Assembly: GCF_002292295.1 (NCBI RefSeq)
Contig: NZ_DBBS01000003.1
Location: forward strand, 1 to 64,000
Direction: 5' to 3'
Origin: Sphingomonas sp. UBA978
GTDB taxonomy: Bacteria > Pseudomonadota > Alphaproteobacteria > Sphingomonadales > Sphingomonadaceae
Length of the DNA stretch: 64,000 nt
The position numbers were made by a program, and so were the translations under genes. Below, piece after piece: positions 1 to 6,067 of the stretch. The notes under the pieces were generated by a model. That model worked only from the letters and a program-made list of their open reading frames with translations. It was not told the origin of the DNA and made no database searches. Numbering within the stretch: the first letter of the stretch is position 1; the number at the start of each line of letters is the position of its first letter.

Positions 1-423
1 CAGATGATTGGGTTTGGACCCTAGCGCATCCTCAATAGTCCAATTGGCTGCATCAGCCTCGGTTACTTCACCCTTGCTGATTGCCAGCGCCTTGGCATCC
101 TCAAGGATCATAGGAGCAAGGCCATCAAGGCAACTGTCATCGCCAGTGTTATTGTACTCGGTAAGCGCCTTGTCATAAAGAGCTACCGTAGCATCATCGC
201 TATTGTGGATCAGATCAACGGCAAGATGCAGCGTATTCCCCATAGCAGGGACACGGGCAATGAAGCCATCAATAGCATTCTTGTAGGCAATGTTGGCGGG
301 ATAGCCTTTAGCCAATTCTGCATTGGCAGCTTGCTGTACAGTACGGGGATTATGGCCGTGTACAGCGATAAGGGATAGAGCCGCCTTTACCTTGATGGCC
401 TGACGGGGAGTTAGTGCGGTCAT
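1..423 (-). CDS. Unrecognised island protein, C terminus outside the window
   Basis: The frame opens with ATG at 423 and stays open for 141 codons to base 1, so the end is missing. The visible protein starts MTALTPRQAIKVKAALSL and is mostly helical in character, with no signal peptide, membrane segment or motif that I recognise. Its ATG overlaps the TGA of the preceding gene (ATGA), which puts it in the same operon as the next four genes to the right. Codon use is more A+T-rich than in the chromosomal genes of the window. No function can be assigned; a phage or plasmid accessory gene is the likely class from context. Confidence 0.6.
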   Translation of the reverse strand, partial: MTALTPRQAIKVKAALSLIAVHGHNPRTVQQAANAELAKGYPANIAYKNAIDGFIARVPAMGNTLHLAVDLIHNSDDATVALYDKALTEYNNTGDDSCLDGLAPMILEDAKALAISKGEVTEADAANWTIEDALGSKPNHL

Positions 424-980
424 GTGGTTTCCTTGAAGGTATCGAGAATGTGGGGCTTTGCCGGTTTGGCGGCGGGGACCGGATCGACTTCGCCTAAAGT
501 CGGGATAGGCGGGATGATCCCCTTACGGATCGCGGCGGCGAGGTATTGGAAGGCAAACTTGCAATCATTGGCCCCAAGGTACGGACGGCCAGCAGCTTCC
601 CAGAGTGCATGAATGTCCCCGGCCATGCGGCGGGCTATGCCTTGGGCATCTTCTGGCAAGTCGTAGAGTGGCGGCGGGGCATTACTGGTCAGCTTAGGCC
701 AGCCAGCCTCATGCCCTAGCGCCTGCCTTGTCAGCAGCACGGACAGGCTGGCAGCTTCATCAGGTATAAATGCGGCGGCAAGAGCGGGATTAGGCCAAGT
801 CTTCATCAGCCATGTAGAGACAGCGATATATTCAACATGAGCTTTGACGGCATCGGCATACGGGCCTGCCCGGTTCATCAGATCACCCAGCGTTGTAGGG
901 ATCAGGCGAACCTTGGGTACATAGTCTGGACGGGATGGCTTGGGTGCCTCTCCCGTTCCCCAGTCATGCAGATCGGGCAT
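420..980 (-). CDS. Unrecognised island protein (186 aa)
   Basis: This is a complete 186-residue frame whose ATG overlaps the stop of the upstream gene (TAATG) and whose TGA overlaps the next ATG, so translation is probably coupled on both sides. The protein has a proline-rich N terminus, a helical middle and a proline-rich tail (VPAAKPAKP). I see no enzymatic motif, signal peptide or membrane segment. The middle part, with its phrase on dwelling tryptophans and alanines (TWLMKTWPNPALAAAF), suggests a soluble structural or DNA-handling protein, but this is only an impression. Context is a phage- or plasmid-like operon. Confidence 0.6.
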   Translation of the reverse strand: MPDLHDWGTGEAPKPSRPDYVPKVRLIPTTLGDLMNRAGPYADAVKAHVEYIAVSTWLMKTWPNPALAAAFIPDEAASLSVLLTRQALGHEAGWPKLTSNAPPPLYDLPEDAQGIARRMAGDIHALWEAAGRPYLGANDCKFAFQYLAAAIRKGIIPPIPTLGEVDPVPAAKPAKPHILDTFKETT

Positions 981-1180
981 TACTGCTTAGGCTTGCTGAG
1001 TACATTAGCTGCATCAGCGCAGGCTTGAAAGAATGCGGCGAGCTTGGCAGCGTCACTAGCAGCGGCATTGCTCTTACCGGCAACAGCATTCTCAATAGAC
1101 GTAATGCTCTTAGCTGCCAAGCGGCGCAGTTTATTTCCGCCGACAACTATGCCGGCATAAGGGAGAGTAGTGACTAGCAT
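980..1180 (-). CDS. Unrecognised small island protein (66 aa)
   Basis: This 66-residue frame has a GGGG ribosome-binding stretch about 8 bases before its ATG and overlaps the next gene by TAATG. The protein is alanine- and lysine-rich, MLVTTLPYAGIVVGGNKLRR at its start, and looks like a short amphipathic helix followed by a helical tail. It resembles no family that I can name. It sits 11 bp downstream of the coiled-coil gene and is part of the same operon. Confidence 0.5.
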   Translation of the reverse strand: MLVTTLPYAGIVVGGNKLRRLAAKSITSIENAVAGKSNAAASDAAKLAAFFQACADAANVLSKPKQ

Positions 1181-1191
1181 ATCAGTACCCC

Positions 1192-1701
1192 TTAGTTGAC
1201 TGCATTGGTGAAGTACCCGCGCTGCTTACCCTGCAAATACAGAGTAAACGCCTCCCGTGGCTTACCCGGTGCCAGTGCCATAATGCAGGCAGGGATGGAC
1301 TGAGGCTTCACCGTAACGAGATAGTCGAAAGCATCATCGTCAAGGGCAGAGAAGCCGTTGCATTCATGCTCTTTGGGGATGCTGGCATTAGCCGTGATAT
1401 CCCATGTATCCCGCACATACTTGATGAGAAAGCCGGTAACATTCAGATTGTCACCGGCCTTCACCTCAACGCGGATATCAGAGAAGCGGGCAAGCCGTTG
1501 ACTGCGGGCCTCTACCTGTTCGTCAGCGAGGGCCGTCGCAAAGCGATCCTTGGCATCCTTCAATGCCCGATCAAGCTCATTGGCCTTATCCATAGCAGGC
1601 TTGCCAAGGATATCGATATAATTGTTTACCTTGAGCAATTCAGCACTGAGCGTTTCAATCTCGATGGCAATAGCAGCAAGGGTGTCTTTATTGGTGGTCA
1701 T
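1192..1701 (-). CDS. Unrecognised coiled-coil island protein (169 aa)
   Basis: An AGGA ribosome-binding site lies 8 bases before the ATG at 1701. The first 75 residues form a charged helix with heptad-like spacing (MTTNKDTLAAIAIEIETLSA onward), likely a coiled coil; the remainder reads as a compact alpha/beta domain ending in a basic stretch (GKQRGYF). No catalytic motif, signal peptide or membrane segment is visible. It is the second gene of the minus-strand operon, 26 bp after the 87-residue protein. A phage scaffold or DNA-associated protein would fit, but there is no direct evidence. Confidence 0.6.
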   Translation of the reverse strand: MTTNKDTLAAIAIEIETLSAELLKVNNYIDILGKPAMDKANELDRALKDAKDRFATALADEQVEARSQRLARFSDIRVEVKAGDNLNVTGFLIKYVRDTWDITANASIPKEHECNGFSALDDDAFDYLVTVKPQSIPACIMALAPGKPREAFTLYLQGKQRGYFTNAVN

Positions 1702-1727
1702 AGCGGCTTCCTGTTTAGGATAATTGA

Positions 1728-1991
1728 TTAGCGGCGGGGAGCAAAGGCGTTGATGCCCCGCTTCTCATCCCGGTAATTGTGGATAGTCCCGGTATCTGCA
1801 TCGGCAGCAGCCATCAGCTTGGCGATAGACGGACGGCCAGCGGGCTTACGGACTGCATAATCAGGCAGCGGGATATTCAGCACATCGAGAGCTAGGCGGA
1901 AGCCGCTACGGATACGGCCATCTACCTGTTCGACATGGGCAGCAATGCGGGGATCGTTTAGGCGAGTAAGGTCAACGGTGTTATCGGACAT
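1728..1991 (-). CDS. Unrecognised small island protein, first gene of operon (87 aa)
   Basis: The frame can be extended to 2123, but the ATG at 1991 is preferred because AAGGAT lies 6 bases upstream and the extension has a low-complexity composition. The protein begins MSDNTVDLTRLNDPRIAAHV. Residues of the second half (GRPSIAKLMAAADADTGTIHN) could form a helix-turn-helix-like unit, which would suit a small regulator at the head of the operon, but the match is weak. It is followed closely by four co-directional genes. Confidence 0.55.
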   Translation of the reverse strand: MSDNTVDLTRLNDPRIAAHVEQVDGRIRSGFRLALDVLNIPLPDYAVRKPAGRPSIAKLMAAADADTGTIHNYRDEKRGINAFAPRR

Positions 1992-2203
1992 GATTGATCC
2001 TTCAAATTGATGGAGAAACATTGTCAAATGTTTTAGAGAGATGACCCGCTTACGGACAAGCAAACGGGATCGGGTATATGGCGGATATGAAAAGGGTGGC
2101 CTGCCAGCTACCAACAAGGGCAATGCTATAGCTGTCAGGCCGTAGCAGCAGTATTCATCACGGGCGCAACTCGACGGACTTGGATTTACTACCGGGAATG
2201 ATA

Positions 2204-2224
2204 AATACGGATGCTATAGGGAGA
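2204..2224 (+). promoter_or_regulatory. T7-like phage promoter sequence
   Basis: The bases CTATAGGGAGA at 2214-2224 are identical to positions -5 to +6 of the T7 class III consensus, and AATACG at 2204-2209 matches its upstream block with one base less between the two blocks. Predicted start is G2219. It reads to the right into a hairpin-rich noncoding stretch. The same ATGCTATAG core recurs without the GGGAGA at 2123-2131. No single-subunit RNA polymerase gene is in the window, so activity is unproven. Confidence 0.35.
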
Positions 2225-2229
2225 GGAGC

Positions 2230-2376
2230 GGCAAGCCATCGCCGTAACAGCTTGCCATGAACCAGAGCTATTGAAGCTCAATGGTCCTACATTCCTCAGA
2301 AAGCCTCAGGGTATGCATAGCGATTACCTAACAGGAAAAGGTAATAACTATCTGAGGCTATCTGAAGGATGCAGGG
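2230..2376 (+). other. Structured noncoding stretch with long nested hairpin
   Basis: Three consecutive hairpins can be drawn. GGCAAGC (2230-2236) pairs with GCTTGCC (2250-2256). GAGCT pairs with AGCTC around 2265-2279. Bases 2285-2309 pair with 2352-2376 as a 25-position stem with three mismatches, and inside its loop ATTACC pairs with GGTAAT. No frame of credible length covers it. It begins 11 bases after the predicted start of the T7-like promoter. It could be a structured RNA, or a single-strand replication or packaging signal; which strand matters is unknown. Confidence 0.4.
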
Positions 2377-2436
2377 ATTGTGTATGGCATCCACGGTATC
2401 GAGCCGTAGAGTACCAATGATCTATACTGATATAGT

Positions 2437-2476
2437 ATGATCTTAGATTGAGATATATTAAGCTGTATCATCGGCC
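2437..2476 (+). repeat. Imperfect direct repeat, copy 1
   Basis: This copy and the one at 2596-2639 share ATGATCTT, then TTGAGATA, then a GC..GTA block and CATCGGCC in the same order, with a 4-base length difference. The copies lie about 160 bp apart in noncoding island DNA. Possible roles are a partition or replication-initiator binding site, or duplicated promoter regions; none is demonstrated. Confidence 0.45.
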
Positions 2477-2595
2477 CCCCTACCCCCCAGAGCTTCCAAT
2501 ATGGATGCTACCCGTAATCGGGTATGAGGATAATTCGACTACATAACGTCAGGCCGAATGCCTAGGTCACAGTCAGTGGGAGCTATACAGCTTGC

Positions 2596-2639
2596 ATGAT
2601 CTTGAGTTGAGATAATACGTCGCTTGTAGAGCATCGGCC
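2596..2639 (+). repeat. Imperfect direct repeat, copy 2
   Basis: Second copy of the repeat at 2437-2476, starting ATGATCTTGAGTTGAGATA and ending CATCGGCC. No third copy is obvious in the window. Confidence 0.45.
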
Positions 2640-3078
2640 GATATCCATGCACTGTCCCTAAAGACGGCACACCCCTTCGCTTACGCTAACCATTGCTGGC
2701 TTCGGATATCTACAGTTAGGTACTGTCAGACCTGCTCCGGCTAAACGGACGCTGGCGGTAATGAATGGTTCTGTATCGAGACGGTACTGATTTAGGATCG
2801 GCGATTATCGAGGCTTAGCCTCAGGTTCGTGCCGGAATAATTCCTTATGGATACCTCGACATATAGATACGGCGAGGCTTCCTATGCCTAACGGTCCCGA
2901 AATGCCGGGAGCCGTTTGCCGCATCCGGGCCGACCGCCTCACAGCCCCGTACAGAGCCGCCACGGCATCCCGGCTAGGTCGATGCCCGAGCCTCCCATAT
3001 CGACTCCTGTGGCCGTCTCTGGGCGAATACGGTGCCATCCCCGTCGCCTGTCCGATCCCAGCCCGTCGTGTACCGCAG
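2640..3078. other. Noncoding island DNA
   Basis: This stretch lies between the repeats and the resolvase stop codon. Open frames that cross it run antisense to or out of frame with the resolvase end, have arginine/proline-rich composition and lack ribosome-binding sites, so no gene is called. The only local structure seen is a 13-bp palindrome, GAGGCTTAGCCTC, at 2810-2822. Confidence 0.5.
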
Positions 3079-3654
3079 TCACCCGGCGCAATACCGGGAT
3101 ACCGTCGCCTTCGAGATACCGAAATGCGCCATCGTCTGACTGATCGAAGCGCCATTCTCCCTACGCCAATCGGCAACCGCCTTGGCATCTGCCGCGAACG
3201 GACGGCCCAAGCTGGCCTTGCCCCGATGCGTCAGCCCGGTTGCCTCTATCGAAGCGCGGGCAGCTACCCGGCCACTGTCGCACCGTTCCTTGATCCGCTG
3301 GCGTTCCATGTCAGCCATCTGGGCGAGGACAGCGACGATCAACTCCCCGACGCCACGGCCAATCGGTCCCAGCCCCTTAACGTCCAGCGTAACGCCCCGG
3401 TCTAGCAGCTTCCGTACCGTGGCCTGTACGTCCAAGGCATCGCGGCCCAATCGATCAAGCGCATAGACGTAGAGGGTATCCCCCTCCCGTATGTAGTCCA
3501 GCAGCTTGGCAAAGCCGGGACGATCAGCAGCGAGGATCGCCCCGCTTACGCCTTCGTCGGTAAACTCACGGTCGAAGCTATCACCCAATGCCTTGCGCTG
3601 GGCTTCAATGCTCTGGGCTTCTGTCGATACGCGGAAGTAGGCAACGCGGCTCAT
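3079..3654 (-). CDS. Serine recombinase, resolvase/invertase family
   Basis: This 191-residue protein catalyses site-specific DNA exchange through a serine-phosphodiester intermediate. The N-terminal catalytic domain contains the nucleophile in RVSTEAQ (Ser10) and the conserved ALDRLGRD arginine region; a long helix (MADMERQRIKERC) follows, and a C-terminal helix-turn-helix (SISQTMAHFGISKATVSRYC) binds the site. The length is typical for small resolvases. The start at 3654 is chosen over upstream codons because MSRVAYFRVST is the family start and GAGG lies about 10 bases before it. The gene is preceded by a 111-bp region with six half-sites, so resolution of dimers or cointegrates, with self-repression, is more likely than inversion. 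Confidence 0.93.
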   Translation of the reverse strand: MSRVAYFRVSTEAQSIEAQRKALGDSFDREFTDEGVSGAILAADRPGFAKLLDYIREGDTLYVYALDRLGRDALDVQATVRKLLDRGVTLDVKGLGPIGRGVGELIVAVLAQMADMERQRIKERCDSGRVAARASIEATGLTHRGKASLGRPFAADAKAVADWRRENGASISQTMAHFGISKATVSRYCAG

Positions 3655-3662
3655 GGTGCGAT

Positions 3663-3773
3663 CCTCACAAGGTATGCTCGATATGTGAGGCAGTATCACA
3701 AACCTGTCAAGTACCTTGTGAGGCAATTGCTAGTGATCCATCTGGCATGACTCACAAGCTACAACTTGAGAGG
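3663..3773. promoter_or_regulatory. Putative res site of the resolvase (three dyads)
   Basis: Six related 12-base half-sites with consensus close to CCTCACAAG are arranged as three inverted pairs: 3663/3690 (28 bp), 3694/3723 (30 bp) and 3750/3773 (24 bp), separated by 3 and 26 bp. CCTCACAAGGTA at 3663-3674 is exactly inverted at 3712-3723. In the Tn3/gamma-delta family, site I is the crossover site, lies farthest from the gene and is separated by a larger gap from sites II and III; the layout here is the same. The region must also contain the resolvase promoter, so autorepression is expected. Confidence 0.7.
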
Positions 3774-4021
3774 CAGGGCCATCGCTACCGGGATCGATGG
3801 GCTGGGCAGGGTAATCGCTACTGTGACACGCTACGCCGGGAGAACGAACCGTGCGCAATAATGCAAGTCGCGCTAGGCGTGTCATAATCGTGCGAGGCTG
3901 GGCAGGGAGGGGCCACGGGGGCAAACACCGCTCAGGACAGTTTGATTACCCTCTCGCATATCTATAGCATTTTCAGGCCGTAGGCATCATCAAGCGCTGC
4001 CTCTTCATTAAAGGAATGCTC

Positions 4022-4855
4022 GTGCCTGACTCTTCCTTTTTAGAAACCTACCCGCTCTACAGGAAGATGAAGGTTGATGTGCCGAGCACAGTCGACAAAT
4101 TGTCGAAGCCGCCGATTAGCATGTATTGTGCAAAGTGCGCGCAAATACGCACCTTCGTGATGACAAACGAGTTTTTCGATGGGTTTGGCTACAGCAACTA
4201 TCCGTCCAAAGGGCAAACCGTTAAGGCGACATATCTCTGTACATACTGCCAGTCCTTCCAAATAGACTTTTTTATAAGGTTATTTGATGACAGCAAGTCG
4301 ATGTGTAAGGCTGGTCAATTTCCACCGTGGACGCTTGTTGGCGACGAGAACATTAATGGGATGTTGGGTGCTCATAAAGACTACCTGAACAAGGGACTGA
4401 TATGTGAAAGCCAGAGTTATGGAGTCGCTGCATTTGCCTACTATCGCCGTATCGTAGAAGAGATTATCGATGCTCTGATCGTAGATATAGGTGAGCTTAT
4501 GTCTCCGGAGGAAAGCGCTAGATATAACGAGGCCTTAGAGGCGGTGAAGGCAACAAGAGTGACAGCGGAGAAGATCGATCTTGTAAAAGATATGCTGCCT
4601 GCAATTCTACGCCCTGACAACATGAATCCACTCTCTCTGCTGCACGGAGTATTAAGTGAAGGTTTGCACGCAGATAGTGATGAGAGGTGCTTGGAGCTTG
4701 CTGTAGAAGTGCGAGAGATTTTAACATTCCTTGCAGCGCAGGTTGCCGCCTCAAAAATTGCATCGCGTAACTTCAACGTGCGGATGCGGTCTTTGCTCGA
4801 CAAACGAGAGAAGTCGATAACGACGCCTACGGATCAGAGGCCCCAGCTTGGCTGA
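4022..4855 (+). CDS. Zinc-ribbon protein with DUF4145/HEPN-like C-terminal domain
   Basis: The protein has two CxxC pairs, CAKC and CTYC (about residues 37-40 and 75-78), forming a likely zinc ribbon. Its C-terminal half (YGVAAFAYYRRIVEEIIDAL and LLHGVLSEGLHADSDERCLE) has the helical pattern seen in DUF4145, a HEPN-like domain common in restriction and other defence proteins and in island cargo. GTG at 4022 is preferred because AAAGGA directly abuts the ATG at 4016 but is well spaced from the GTG. The base composition is the most A+T-rich of any gene here. An anti-phage or RNA-processing role is possible but unproven. No partner gene is adjacent. Confidence 0.7.
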   Translation: MPDSSFLETYPLYRKMKVDVPSTVDKLSKPPISMYCAKCAQIRTFVMTNEFFDGFGYSNYPSKGQTVKATYLCTYCQSFQIDFFIRLFDDSKSMCKAGQFPPWTLVGDENINGMLGAHKDYLNKGLICESQSYGVAAFAYYRRIVEEIIDALIVDIGELMSPEESARYNEALEAVKATRVTAEKIDLVKDMLPAILRPDNMNPLSLLHGVLSEGLHADSDERCLELAVEVREILTFLAAQVAASKIASRNFNVRMRSLLDKREKSITTPTDQRPQLG

Positions 4856-4982
4856 GCTATGGCGAGGGGGCGTTCACCGTGTCAAAGCGCGCCCTTGCCT
4901 TGGCTAGTACAAAGGGCTAATACGAACGTCCCGACGCCGAATAAAATATCGTTGTTTTACAGGTACTTAGGCGGGTATGGAC

Positions 4983-5003
4983 CGATCCCCCTCGGCTCCA
5001 CCA
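4983..5003 (+). other. tRNA-type 3' end, putative attachment site
   Basis: The bases read as the end of a tRNA-like gene on the plus strand: CGATC fits the 3' half of a T-loop, CCCCT the T-stem, CGGCTCC the acceptor strand, then A and CCA. The sequence just to the left does not pair with the T-stem, so the gene is only a fragment. Such 3' fragments mark the junction of elements integrated in tRNA or tmRNA genes. The amino-acid type cannot be fixed; ends in CTCCACCA are common for tRNA-Ala and tmRNA. Confidence 0.5.
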
Positions 5004-5015
5004 TTCGGTTCCGAA

Positions 5016-5037
5016 CCCGCTGTATAAGCGGGGTTTT
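5016..5037 (+). terminator. Intrinsic terminator after the tRNA-like 3' end
   Basis: CCCGCT (5016-5021) pairs with AGCGGG (5027-5032) around a GTATA loop and is followed by GTTTT. It stands 12 bases after the CCA end at 5003 and reads in the same direction, as expected for the original terminator of the interrupted tRNA-type gene. Confidence 0.6.
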
Positions 5038-5170
5038 ACGACAAAGCACTGATCCGCCCGGGCGGCTGTCACACGGGTGACGGGCGCCCGAAGCCATGTC
5101 TGGCCTTGCGTTTGCGCGAGCCTGAGCGGCAGGGCGAAGTGGAGTCGCGTCCGTCTTGTCATGACGACAC

Positions 5171-5196
5171 AAAAAAGCCCGCGGTTTCCCGCGGGC
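5171..5196 (-). terminator. Intrinsic terminator of the cold-shock gene
   Basis: On the minus strand GCCCGCGG pairs with CCGCGGGC around a GAAA loop and is followed by six T. It lies 65 bp beyond the stop codon of the cold-shock gene. The stretch between 4856 and 5260 otherwise holds only the att-like fragment and the terminator at 5016. Confidence 0.85.
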
Positions 5197-5260
5197 TTCT
5201 TCATGTCCGTAAGGACGCGATCGCGAAGGAGCGGGCGGGTGCTGCGACCCGCCCGTCCGA

Positions 5261-5476
5261 TCAGTCGACCGGCTGAAGGTTGACGGCCGAGGTCTTGCCG
5301 CGACGGTCCTGCTCCAGATCATAGCTGATGCGCTGGTTCTGGTTCAACGTCGCCATGCCGGCGCGCTCCACCGCCGTGATGTGGACGAACGCATCGGCGC
5401 CGCCCGTGTCGGGTGCGACGAAGCCATAGCCCTTGTCGGCGTTGAAGAACTTTACGGTGCCGGTGATGCTGCTCAT
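5261..5476 (-). CDS. csp: Cold-shock domain protein
   Basis: This 71-residue single-domain protein binds single-stranded RNA and DNA and acts as an RNA chaperone. RNP1 (KGYGFV) and the RNP2-like AFVHI are both present, and the N terminus TGTVKFFNADKG is the family signature. The start at 5476 is preferred over a longer frame because MSSITGTVKFF is the usual N terminus and AAAGGAT lies 8 bases upstream. A strong terminator follows. The 299 bp to the next gene on the right probably holds a long leader, common for this family, but no defined cold-box was identified. It is the first chromosomal gene after the island junction. Confidence 0.95.
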   Translation of the reverse strand: MSSITGTVKFFNADKGYGFVAPDTGGADAFVHITAVERAGMATLNQNQRISYDLEQDRRGKTSAVNLQPVD

Positions 5477-5775
5477 GGCAGTATCCTTTCTACTCTGCCG
5501 CGCGGCGGTACGATTACCGATGCGCGAAATTGCGCTCGAAGCAGGGAAGGAAGGAAGAGGGAGCCGCAAAGCACCGTAGACCGTCGATGTGCGACTCTAG
5601 CAGGGTCTATATGGGGCATCGGACCGGTTTCGGCAAGGGTTTCGCTGTGCGTCGTGACCGGCAAGGGTTGCGGAGCATCGCACAAGGGGCCATTTGGGGA
5701 CCATCGGGCCGCCCTATTCGAGCATGGTCCCGACTGAGAGATGATATGCGCTCCCGCTTCGAAAGGGAGACCCGC

Positions 5776-5994
5776 ATGTCGCGCGCGATCAACGTCAACG
5801 CCAGCAAGACCGATGTCGAGGCGCTGTGCCTCAAGCACAAGGCGCCAATCAGCGCGATCGAGACGCTGGCATCGGGTGGCACGCGCGTCGTGTTCATGAA
5901 CGGCGACGCCGCCGCGGCGATGAACCGCGTGTTCGGGCGCAAGGTGCTGTCGGGCACGGTCGAGCGGACGCCGCTGCGCCTGCGGACGGTCTGA
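5776..5994 (+). CDS. Small conserved-type hypothetical protein (72 aa)
   Basis: The start at 5776 is chosen because AAAGGGAG lies 8 bases upstream of the ATG and the codons before it have shadow-like composition. The protein starts MSRAINVNASKTDVEALCLK and ends in a basic stretch. The pattern alternates strands and helices and lacks signal peptide or membrane segments. The phrase RVVFMNGDAAAAMNRVFGRK may be a small helix with a nucleic-acid-binding face, but no family is recognised. It is followed by a shared terminator. Confidence 0.7.
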   Translation: MSRAINVNASKTDVEALCLKHKAPISAIETLASGGTRVVFMNGDAAAAMNRVFGRKVLSGTVERTPLRLRTV

Positions 5995-6040
5995 GGGCGT
6001 AAGGGCGCCACCAGCCGGGAGGTGATGGCGTCCGCCCCAA

Positions 6041-6067
6041 CCCTTCCGCTGAAACGGAGGGGCTTTT
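6041..6067 (+). terminator. Intrinsic terminator, convergent genes
   Basis: CCCTTCCG (6041-6048) pairs with CGGAGGGG (6055-6062), one G-T pair, followed by CTTTT. It ends the 72-residue gene and touches the stop codon of the convergent gene at 6066. Confidence 0.75.

Larger units (their letters stand above)
1..5003. mobile_element. Right part of a putative genomic island
   Basis: This stretch is visibly A+T-richer than the rest of the window and contains no gene of the conserved chromosomal blocks. It carries unrecognised small genes in one minus-strand operon, about 1 kb of structured noncoding DNA, a serine resolvase with its res site, and a low-G+C zinc-ribbon gene. The right edge is set at a tRNA-type 3' end (4983-5003) followed by a terminator, the arrangement left when an element integrates in the 3' end of a tRNA or tmRNA gene. 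The left edge and any integrase lie outside the window. Whether it began as a plasmid, phage or conjugative element cannot be told from this part. Confidence 0.6.

Noticed and set aside
2123..2131. Second ATGCTATAG as another T7-like promoter
   Set aside because: It lacks the GGGAGA start and the AATACG block, so the similarity is too short to claim.
2805..3405. Open frames on both strands around the resolvase end (127 and 173 codons)
   Set aside because: They overlap the recombinase in other frames, are rich in Arg and Pro and lack ribosome-binding sites.
4859..5080. 73-codon plus-strand frame across the island junction
   Set aside because: It runs through the tRNA-type 3' end and terminator and has no ribosome-binding site.
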